This document shows, in pieces, positions 57,770 through 64,000 of a stretch of 64,000 nt of DNA. Made by a program: the position numbers and the translations under genes. Position 1 is the stretch's first letter. Each line of letters opens with the position of its first letter. The stretch is from Pseudomonadota bacterium (GTDB taxonomy: Bacteria; Pseudomonadota; Gammaproteobacteria; Enterobacterales; Enterobacteriaceae): positions 1 to 64,000 of the forward strand of contig JAGTSE010000025.1 of NCBI GenBank assembly GCA_018261615.1. The letters are read 5' to 3'. The notes beneath the pieces were generated by a model that saw only the letters and a program-made list of their open reading frames with translations, made no database searches and was not told the origin of the DNA.

Positions 57770-59277
57770 ACGAATTCGAGAGAAAAATACGCGAGGCGAT
57801 GGCGGTAACGCGCAACAACGCGAACCCGCATCTCCCCGCGTCCGGCGCGGTGGGTAGAACGACGGCAGAAATCACCGCGTTGTCCTTCGGCGCGCGGGCG
57901 CTGACCGCCAAGCTGCGGCCGGGAAGCGCCGGGGGGGCGACGCCCCCCGAACCCAAGCCTTATGAAGCGGAAAGCGCCGCACCGGAAAACAGCGAGCCCG
58001 CGCCAGGTGAGCGCACGGCCGAGGCGGCACCGACCTCGAGCGGGCTATTCGGTCGCGCCGCGCTGAGCAAGCCCGGCGTGATGATGGGACACTGGGACAA
58101 CCCGCTGATCGCCGCCGCCATACCGGTCTTGCTGCAGGTGGAGCGGGTACGCGATCAGAAACAGCTGAATCCGGGCGCGGTGCGCGCGCAGATCGTGCGG
58201 GAGACCCAACAATTCCAGCAGACGCTGTTGGCGGATCACGTTGCGCCGGGCGATGTGGACAAACTGGCCTATCTGCTCTGTTCCTACGTGGACGAGTGCT
58301 GCATGAGCACGCTCGAATCCGGCGAACTGAATCTCAGCCTGCTGGTAGAGTTTTATCGCGACGCCTGGGGCGGGGAACAGTGCTTCGGGCATCTGCAGGA
58401 TTATCTGGCCGCCTCGCCGCGCAACAAGGAGATCCTGGCGTTTTACGATCTGATCCTGTCGCTGGGCTTCGAAGGGCAATACCACGTGATGGAGCGCGGC
58501 GCGGTGCTGTTGGCCGATGTGCGCAACCGTCTTGACGGCTATCTGTATAGCCAGAACCCGACACAGACGCTGGCCGATGCCGAACCGAGCAACGTGGTGC
58601 GCAAGGCCACCCGTATTACGCCGCTCAAACTGTTGTGCTACGGCCTGGTCATCGCGCTGCTGGCGTATGCCTCAGCTGCCTGGTATTTGCACGATCAGTC
58701 CCGCGCGCTGCGCAACGCCATTCTGGCCTGGACGCCACCGCAGCCACGCAAAATCAACATCATGGAGACGCTCCCGCAGCCGCTCCCGCAAATCCTCAGC
58801 GAAGGGTGGCTGGAGGTGCGCGCCGATCCGCGCGGCTGGCTGATGATCTTCACCTCTGACGGCGCTTTCGCCACCGGGCAGTCTAAGCTGTCGGAAGAGT
58901 TTAAAAAGAAACGCAACATTGAGCGTTTGGGGGAAGCGCTGGCGCCGTGGCCGGGCGATCTGGAGGTGATAGGGCATACCGACAACAAACCGTATCGCAA
59001 CACCTCTAACAACTCCAACCTGAAACTCTCAGAAGCCCGCGCGCAGACGGTGGCCGACAAGCTGCGCGAATCGTTGGCCAACAGCAAATACAACCGCACC
59101 GTGACGTCGGTCGGCAAGGGCGATCAGGAGCCGCTGGACGACAACGCGACGGAAGAAGGGCGCCGCCGCAACCGCCGGGTGGACATCCTTTGGAAAATCG
59201 GCGAGAGGGAGATGGCTTCACCGTCTGCCACGTTGAATCAGGCAGGGGGAGCCGCCGAGGTCCCCGAGGATAACTAA
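57766..59277 (+). CDS. tssL: T6SS inner-membrane protein TssL (DotU/IcmH) with OmpA-like domain
   Basis: 503 residues from ATG 57766, ATGA-coupled to tssK with GGGAGGG upstream. N-terminal Pro/Ala-rich linker, cytoplasmic DotU domain (LAYLLCSYVDECCMSTLESG, FYDLILSLGFEGQYHVMERG), a membrane helix near 285-305 (LLCYGLVIALLAYASAAWYL) and a periplasmic OmpA-like peptidoglycan-binding domain (PGDLEVIGHTDNKPYRNTSN, LKLSEARAQTVADKLRES, EEGRRRNRRVDI). The fused form fixes the complex to the cell wall. Confidence 0.94.
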   Translation: MNEFERKIREAMAVTRNNANPHLPASGAVGRTTAEITALSFGARALTAKLRPGSAGGATPPEPKPYEAESAAPENSEPAPGERTAEAAPTSSGLFGRAALSKPGVMMGHWDNPLIAAAIPVLLQVERVRDQKQLNPGAVRAQIVRETQQFQQTLLADHVAPGDVDKLAYLLCSYVDECCMSTLESGELNLSLLVEFYRDAWGGEQCFGHLQDYLAASPRNKEILAFYDLILSLGFEGQYHVMERGAVLLADVRNRLDGYLYSQNPTQTLADAEPSNVVRKATRITPLKLLCYGLVIALLAYASAAWYLHDQSRALRNAILAWTPPQPRKINIMETLPQPLPQILSEGWLEVRADPRGWLMIFTSDGAFATGQSKLSEEFKKKRNIERLGEALAPWPGDLEVIGHTDNKPYRNTSNNSNLKLSEARAQTVADKLRESLANSKYNRTVTSVGKGDQEPLDDNATEEGRRRNRRVDILWKIGEREMASPSATLNQAGGAAEVPEDN

Positions 59278-59312
59278 GACATCCGTCGACGTAGAGATAA
59301 TAAGGGAATTAT

Positions 59313-62300
59313 ATGATACGTAGATCATTCATATTGGTGATTGCCTTGCTGCTGTGTGCGGTGGTGTGGTGGATTGGGCCGTTAATCGCCATCGGCACCT
59401 ACCGCCCACTGCTGTCGGTCTGGGTCAGAGGCATCATCATCGCTCTGATCCTGTGCTGGGCGCTGTGGCCGTTCGTGGCGACATTTTTATCCTGGGTGTT
59501 TCGCCATGCGCGAGCACCGGCCCCGGCTAAAAGAAAAACCGCCCAGCGAGATCGCGTGACCTCGCGCTTTTACGATGCCTTGCGCACCTTACAGTACGTC
59601 GGCACGGCGAAGCAGCGCAACCACTGGCAACGCTTCAAGTACCGCATGACGCGTCGTTACATCAGCGAAAAACCCTGGTTTCTGGTCATCGGGCCGCCGG
59701 GCAGCGGTAAAACCTCGCTGATCGGCGAAAGCGGCGAACGTTTCTTGCTGGCTGAACACTATGGCCTGCAGCAGACCGTGGATGTTGGGCCGACCCAGGA
59801 TTGCAACTGGTGGCTGGCGGAGAATTCGGTGTATGTGGACACCTCCGGTGAATGGCTGCAACTGAACGGCCTTGGCGAAGAAGGCGCCAGGGCACGCGAT
59901 ACCCTGTTCAAACTGATAAGGCGCCACCGTCGCCATCCGGGCATCGACGGCATCATGCTGTGCCTGGATGCACGCTGGCTGCTGCATGCCTCACTGACGG
60001 AAAGAAAATCCTTCGCCGATGCGTTGCGCGTGCGCTTGCTGGAAATGGCCTCCTGGTTCCGTTGCGAGTTGCCGGTCTATCTTACCATCAGCCACCTCGA
60101 TCAACTGGTCGGCGGCGAGACCTTCCTGTCCATGCTGGGCGACGAATTGTTGCAAAAAGGGATGGGGTTCAGCCTGAACCGGGCCGAACAGGGAGAAACA
60201 CCTTTTGAGCAGTATGAAGATCTCTACCGGGAGATGGTGGCGCGCGTCAGCCATCACGTGCTCGAACTGCTGCACGATGCGCCGGACGGCCAAAACCGCC
60301 AACAGCTGCTGTTCTTCACCGAATCACTGGGATCGTTGGGCAACCCGCTGTATTCGCTGCTGGAGCAAATTTTCCCACAAACGCCGGTGGGTTACGCCTG
60401 CCATTTGCAGCAGGTATGGCTGGGCAGCACCATCGCCTTGCCGCCGCAGGGCGCGATTTATAACGCGGAAGCGGCGGATATCTATGAAGCCCGTCCCACC
60501 GGACGCATTTATCACCCAGAGCTGAATTACGCCAGGCTGGAGCGCGGGGTGCTGCAGCAGTCCTCTCACGCCAGGCCGCTCGGCAGCCGCATGAGTTCCC
60601 TGGGCCGCTATGTGCTGGTGCTGATTCTGTTAGTGGTCTCTTTTAACTTGCTGGCGATGCGTTACCTGTGGGAGAGCGATTACATCTCCTACATTGCGGC
60701 GCGCTTTGACGAAACGAAGCGCATCGTGCGCGAAATACCGGTCACTAACCGCGTCAGCGACGATGTCATTTCCGCGTACGAGCAGTTGGGATATATGAAC
60801 GCGCAGCTAGGCGGCGAGGTTTCGCCGGTGCCGAATCCCTATTTCGAGCACAAGCTGATCAACAGCGCGGCGCAAAATACCTATCAGCGTCATTTGCTAC
60901 AGATCTTCTGGCCGGCGGTGGAAAACTATATTGCGGACGAGCTCAAGAATGATGTTTCGGCGTCCAACAAGGACGTCTACGGCACGCTGAAAGTCTATCT
61001 GATGATGGGTGAGCCCTCGCACCGTTCCGCCGAGGCGTTGGTCGGCTGGTTCATGACTCGCTGGGAAACCTTTATGCCGCAAGGTTACACCGACATGAAC
61101 AAAGGTATCTTCGCTTACCACCTGCGGGAAATGTTCTCCCTGCCGAATGCGCCGGTCATGAAAATGAACGGTGACTTGCTACGGCTGGCGCGGGTGAAAG
61201 CGATGAATATTCCGATGCAGGTTAGGGTGGTGCGCCGTATTGAAGAGAAACCGCTACCGGCGGCGATCAACGACATTTCGTTGGCCGATGCGGCGGGGCC
61301 GAACGTGTCCTTGATGCTGCGCCGCAAGAGCCAGGCGACGGTCACCGATACTGCCGTGCCGGGGTTCTATACCCGCGCCAGCTATCGCGATGTCTTCCTG
61401 GCGCAGCTTGATGACGCCGCCAAAGACATGATCGAAGAAGAGTCCTGGGTGCTGCGCGACAGCGCGGAAGGGAAAAACGCGGTGAACTCGCTGGCCTCGG
61501 CGCAGAAGCTGGCCGACGAAGCGAGAAAGCTTTACCTCATCGAGTATGCCGATAAATGGGATGCTTTCATGCGCGACGTGCGCGCCCGGCCGGTCAACGG
61601 GCTTGAGGATGCGGCGATCCTGGCGCGTCAACTGTCCGATCCTTCTTCTCCGCTGGCCAATTTGGTGCGCTTCGCCGCGCGTGAAACCAGCATGACCGGT
61701 ACCAACCAGGGCGATGCGGCAAGCTGGTTCGATCGCCAGCGCAATCGCATCGAACAGCAGCGGCGCGACATCCTGGGCGAGATCTCCGGCGAGCGTGCGC
61801 GTTTTCGTCTCACGCCGGAGCGCGCGGTGGAAGATCGCTTCGAACTGCTGCGCCGTCTGGGCTATCAACTGTTGCAGACCACCAACGCCAGCAACGATCC
61901 GCTGAGCCGCAGTTTTGAAGCGCTGTATAGCCAACTGACCACGTTGTCCACCTCATTGCGCGGCGGTCAGGTGGTGCCCGCCGGCGGAACGCTGAAACGG
62001 CTGCAGTTGGATGCGGCGCGCCAGCCGGAACCGGTGCGCAGCGTCATGATGGATCTGTTGCAGGTCGGGGACAGCCAGACTATCCAGCAGAGCCAAAAGA
62101 ACCTGAGCAAAGGTGCTTCGTCGCTGGCCTCCGGCTTATGCAAGAGCAGCATCAGCGGGCGTTATCCGTTCTCACGCAACGCCAGAGCGGAGGTCGGCAT
62201 CGAAGACTTCTCGCGCATGTTTGGACAAAACGGCGCGATGCAGCAGTTCTTCGATGAAAACCTGGCCCCTTATGTGGACGTCAACGCGCAGAAATGGAAT

Positions 62301-62792
62301 ACCAGACCGGGGTCGGAGGGGATCGTCAATGCGAGCACGCTGGGCGCGTTTGAAAATGCCCGTTTGATTCGCGATACCTTCTTCACCGCCGGAGACAAAC
62401 TCTCATTTTCCATGTTCATCAGGCCGTTGTCGCTGACGCCGACCATCACGGAAGCGACCCTGGATATCGATGGGCAGGTGATCAACTACAGCCATGGTTT
62501 TAGCCAACCAACTCGTATTGATTGGCCTGGCCCGAAAGGTGGCAGCTATGTTCGACTGACCTTCCGCACTGGCACCGGTCAGATCCAGGTCGCCAGTTTC
62601 GACGGGCCCTGGGCTTTATTCCGAATGTTCGACGCCAGCAATCCAGTGCCGCTCGCCAGCGACAGGCGAGAGCTGACGATGTCGATGTCTTCGGTGGTTG
62701 GCGTGCTCAAACTGGAATTGCGCTCGACGATGAAAGATTTCCCACTTTGGTCACGGGCGTTGCGAGGATTCTCGTGCCCGAAAGCGATGTAA
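59313..62792 (+). CDS. tssM: T6SS inner-membrane protein TssM (IcmF)
   Basis: 1159 residues, AAGGGAAT site. Two N-terminal membrane helices (about 5-60), a cytoplasmic NTPase-like domain with Walker A IGPPGSGKTSLI near residue 128, a third helix near 430 (YVLVLILLVVSFNLLAMRYL) and a large periplasmic part ending in the IcmF C-terminal beta domain (TISEATLDIDGQ-like segment TITEATLDIDGQVINYSHG, WPGPKGGSYVRLTF, GPWALFRMFD) that binds TssJ. Intact. Confidence 0.95.
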   Translation: MIRRSFILVIALLLCAVVWWIGPLIAIGTYRPLLSVWVRGIIIALILCWALWPFVATFLSWVFRHARAPAPAKRKTAQRDRVTSRFYDALRTLQYVGTAKQRNHWQRFKYRMTRRYISEKPWFLVIGPPGSGKTSLIGESGERFLLAEHYGLQQTVDVGPTQDCNWWLAENSVYVDTSGEWLQLNGLGEEGARARDTLFKLIRRHRRHPGIDGIMLCLDARWLLHASLTERKSFADALRVRLLEMASWFRCELPVYLTISHLDQLVGGETFLSMLGDELLQKGMGFSLNRAEQGETPFEQYEDLYREMVARVSHHVLELLHDAPDGQNRQQLLFFTESLGSLGNPLYSLLEQIFPQTPVGYACHLQQVWLGSTIALPPQGAIYNAEAADIYEARPTGRIYHPELNYARLERGVLQQSSHARPLGSRMSSLGRYVLVLILLVVSFNLLAMRYLWESDYISYIAARFDETKRIVREIPVTNRVSDDVISAYEQLGYMNAQLGGEVSPVPNPYFEHKLINSAAQNTYQRHLLQIFWPAVENYIADELKNDVSASNKDVYGTLKVYLMMGEPSHRSAEALVGWFMTRWETFMPQGYTDMNKGIFAYHLREMFSLPNAPVMKMNGDLLRLARVKAMNIPMQVRVVRRIEEKPLPAAINDISLADAAGPNVSLMLRRKSQATVTDTAVPGFYTRASYRDVFLAQLDDAAKDMIEEESWVLRDSAEGKNAVNSLASAQKLADEARKLYLIEYADKWDAFMRDVRARPVNGLEDAAILARQLSDPSSPLANLVRFAARETSMTGTNQGDAASWFDRQRNRIEQQRRDILGEISGERARFRLTPERAVEDRFELLRRLGYQLLQTTNASNDPLSRSFEALYSQLTTLSTSLRGGQVVPAGGTLKRLQLDAARQPEPVRSVMMDLLQVGDSQTIQQSQKNLSKGASSLASGLCKSSISGRYPFSRNARAEVGIEDFSRMFGQNGAMQQFFDENLAPYVDVNAQKWNTRPGSEGIVNASTLGAFENARLIRDTFFTAGDKLSFSMFIRPLSLTPTITEATLDIDGQVINYSHGFSQPTRIDWPGPKGGSYVRLTFRTGTGQIQVASFDGPWALFRMFDASNPVPLASDRRELTMSMSSVVGVLKLELRSTMKDFPLWSRALRGFSCPKAM

Positions 62793-62817
62793 ACACAACT
62801 GTAAAGAGGTGATAAAC

Positions 62818-63171
62818 ATGTTAGATCCAGCCAAAATTTTAGAAACCATGAAGGCCGGCAGCAATTTGGGCACCAGCTCCCAATCGTCGCTGAGCCAGCC
62901 GTTTATGCAAGGCGTCAGCAATATTCAAATGTCGGGACCGGATGCGGCCAAGTCGGTTATGAGTAACGTGACAAAATCTTGCGATGATATGTTCAGCAAT
63001 ATGAAGGGCATTTTTAATGGTCTGCAATCGAATGTGAACGCGCACCAAAAAATGCAAACGGGCGAGCAGCCGAAAGATTTTAATGTCTCTATGGACGATC
63101 TTCGCCCGGCGATTGCGAAAGGGTTCCCGCACGAAATGGCGGACTTCTTTTCCAAAGTGCCGAAACTGTAA
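62818..63171 (+). CDS. Small orphan protein following tssM
   Basis: 117 residues from ATG 62818, preceded by AAAGAGGTG; a GTG at 62809 is an alternative. Not recognised. No signal peptide or membrane helix. Ser/Met/Gln-rich N-terminal region (SNLGTSSQSSLSQPFMQGVS), a middle helix (SVMSNVTKSCDDMFSNMKGI) and a C-terminal LRPAIAKGFPHEMADFFSKV. It is 25 bp after tssM and surely cotranscribed, so it may be an effector, chaperone or accessory factor of this T6SS. Confidence 0.65.
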   Translation: MLDPAKILETMKAGSNLGTSSQSSLSQPFMQGVSNIQMSGPDAAKSVMSNVTKSCDDMFSNMKGIFNGLQSNVNAHQKMQTGEQPKDFNVSMDDLRPAIAKGFPHEMADFFSKVPKL

Positions 63172-63193
63172 TTTGCGACTCAGTGGGTAACCT

Positions 63194-63219
63194 ACCGGGG
63201 GACCGCAATGTCCCCCGGT
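63194..63219 (+). terminator. Perfect hairpin after the T6SS operon (copy 1)
   Basis: ACCGGGGGAC pairs with GTCCCCCGGT around CGCAAT, 22 bases after the last T6SS gene. No T-run follows (ATTCAC), so it could end transcription weakly or protect the mRNA 3' end. A second copy lies at 63391-63416. Confidence 0.55.
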
Positions 63220-63244
63220 ATTCACAAGGAGAGATGATCTACGA

Positions 63245-63316
63245 ATGGATGCTAATAAACGCATGGGCTTTTTTATTGTGATGATTCCCGGTTTTTTTTG
63301 GGGCCCAGTGTTATAG
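63245..63316 (+). CDS. Mini-ORF, hydrophobic 23-residue peptide (copy 1)
   Basis: ATG 63245 reads MDANKRMGFFIVMIPGFFWG then PVL and TAG. AAGGAG lies 13 bases upstream, rather far; a closer ATG at 63234 in another frame gives MIYEWMLINAWAFLL. A Phe/Ile-rich membrane-sized segment follows a charged start, as in type I toxin peptides, but translation is unproven. Confidence 0.3.
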   Translation: MDANKRMGFFIVMIPGFFWGPVL

Positions 63317-63441
63317 CTGTGTTCAGAAAAAATAAAACAGATGGTAAAAAAACAGAGCAGAAGCGAATCAATATCTCTTGCTATTAACCTACCGGGGGAC
63401 CGCAATGTCCCCCGGTATTCACAAGGAGAGATGTTCTACGA

Positions 63442-63513
63442 ATGGATGCTAATAAATACATGGTCTTTTTTATTGTGATGATCCCCAGTCTTTTTTGGGA
63501 ATCAGTGTTATAG
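63442..63513 (+). CDS. Mini-ORF, hydrophobic 23-residue peptide (copy 2)
   Basis: The second repeat copy reads MDANKYMVFFIVMIPSLFWE then SVL and TAG, same length as copy 1 with six substitutions that keep it hydrophobic. The overlapping ORF also persists (MFYEWMLINTWSFLL). Confidence 0.3.
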   Translation: MDANKYMVFFIVMIPSLFWESVL

Positions 63514-63614
63514 CTTTGTTTAGAAAAAATAAAACAGATGGTAAAAAAACAGAGCAGAAGCGAATCAATATCTCTTGCTATAGTAGACTCATAATTTTAG
63601 CTCATAGGTAACAT

Positions 63615-64000
63615 ATGAAGAAAAATGATAATGTAAGCCTGCACTCTCAATTAATTATAGATGCTATACTAGATAAGTTTATTGGATTTACCCCACTTTA
63701 TAGACAGGTTGACAGGATAAATAAAATGGGATTGAATTTAACCAAGGATGGACTTATTAATGAAATAGTTTATTTGTCAGAAAAATTGAGGCCTATTTAT
63801 GATGATTTTTTAAAAGAAATTAGTTGTTCTAAAAGAGTTTTTAGCGGATGCTTACCTATTAAAAACTTTCCCTCAGAAAAATGCATCAAAAAAAAATACA
63901 AGCTCGAAGTATTTATAAGTGACCTGTGTAATATGGGATTCACCACTCCGGCATGTATATGGATATCTCTACCGATGGAGTCCCTGCATAATAAAACCGT
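63615..64000 (+). CDS. IS66-transposase-like protein, partial (runs off the window)
   Basis: From ATG 63615 (AGGTAAC upstream) the frame stays open to the window end, 128 codons. It reads LHSQLIIDAILDKFIGFTPL then YRQVDRINKMGLNLTKDGLI and NEIVYLSEKLRPIYDDFLKE. The DKFxxxxPLYRQxxRxxxxGxxLxxxxL pattern is that of the IS66 (TnpC) transposase core, but the sequence begins directly with this region and lacks the usual N-terminal leucine-rich and zinc-finger parts. Later it has CIKKKYKLEVFISDLCNMGF. Very AT-rich compared with the T6SS genes. A truncated transposase or a domesticated derivative. Confidence 0.45.
   Translation, partial: MKKNDNVSLHSQLIIDAILDKFIGFTPLYRQVDRINKMGLNLTKDGLINEIVYLSEKLRPIYDDFLKEISCSKRVFSGCLPIKNFPSEKCIKKKYKLEVFISDLCNMGFTTPACIWISLPMESLHNKT

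Larger units (their letters stand above)
63188..63581. repeat. 197-bp imperfect tandem duplication
   Basis: Copy 1 is 63188-63384 and copy 2 is 63385-63581, with no net length change. Each starts with the hairpin ACCGGGGGAC/GTCCCCCGGT (63194-63219 and 63391-63416), then AAGGAGAG, a tiny hydrophobic ORF, and an AAAAAATAAAACAG tract. The ends are nearly identical; most differences fall in the mini-ORF. Confidence 0.93.

Overview
The window looks like the chromosome of an enterobacterium (family Enterobacteriaceae). The backbone follows the well-known azoR-hrpA-ydcF-aldA-gapC-cybB ... trg-ydcI-ydcJ ... opgD-rimL order of the E. coli ydc region, and product lengths match E. coli closely (AzoR 201, HrpA 1300, AldA 479, YdcJ 447, OpgD 551 residues). 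Species cannot be fixed from what is visible. Differences from E. coli include frmRA without frmB, no ydcH, extra carboxylesterase, DUF2076 and YdeP-like genes, and a large type VI secretion locus after rimL.

Layout. 1-1617: end of a class 5 (CFA/I-type) fimbrial operon, with the usher 3' end and a CfaE/CblD-like tip subunit. 1697-9030: backbone azoR, hrpA, ydcF, aldA. 9152-12223: a scar of decayed transposon genes (ATPase, DDE transposase, serine resolvase), an AT-rich alginate lyase-like gene, an array of TTGCGAG boxes and an esterase pseudogene. 12313-14031: gapC (frameshifted) and cybB. 14100-15457: an apparently intact IS110/IS1111-group element. 15607-17382: an MFS symporter and a Cys-rich small protein. 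17647-21030: an IS3-family transposase remnant split by a 2.8 kb Tn3-family element that has recognisable terminal inverted repeats and a perfect 5-bp target duplication; it carries a helical-repeat protein gene and a RecX-like gene with an in-frame stop. 21091-22182: an AT-rich GT9 glycosyltransferase. 22885-33643: frmRA, trg, a DUF2076 gene, a YdeP-like molybdoenzyme, ydcI, ydcJ and a carboxylesterase. 33644-35802: a small accessory island (HTH remnant, DUF4225-type protein, convergent small membrane protein, 5'-truncated amino-acid binding protein). 36072-38330: opgD and rimL. 38391-39124: decayed fragments.

39386-63171 is one complete T6SS locus, all on the plus strand: tssA-B-C, hcp, tssE-F-G-H, vgrG, a DUF2169/pentapeptide/DUF3540/DUF4150 tip module, tssJ-K-L-M and a small orphan gene. 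All 13 core components plus a PAAR-like tip are present with no visible frameshift. TssJ-L-M form the membrane complex, TssK-F-G-E the baseplate, TssA the assembly cap, TssB/C the sheath, Hcp the tube, VgrG/PAAR the spike, and ClpV (TssH) recycles the sheath. VgrG ends in 29 consecutive seven-residue xTGxSxS repeats rather than a recognisable toxin domain. The window closes with a 197-bp tandem duplication carrying tiny hydrophobic ORFs and an AT-rich IS66-transposase-like ORF cut by the edge.

The best candidates for something undescribed are the Tn3-like element with its RecX-like/helical-repeat cargo, the VgrG heptad tail, the duplicated mini-ORFs beside the T6SS, and the DUF4225/membrane-protein pair. 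Family assignments come from remembered sequence patterns, not from database searches.
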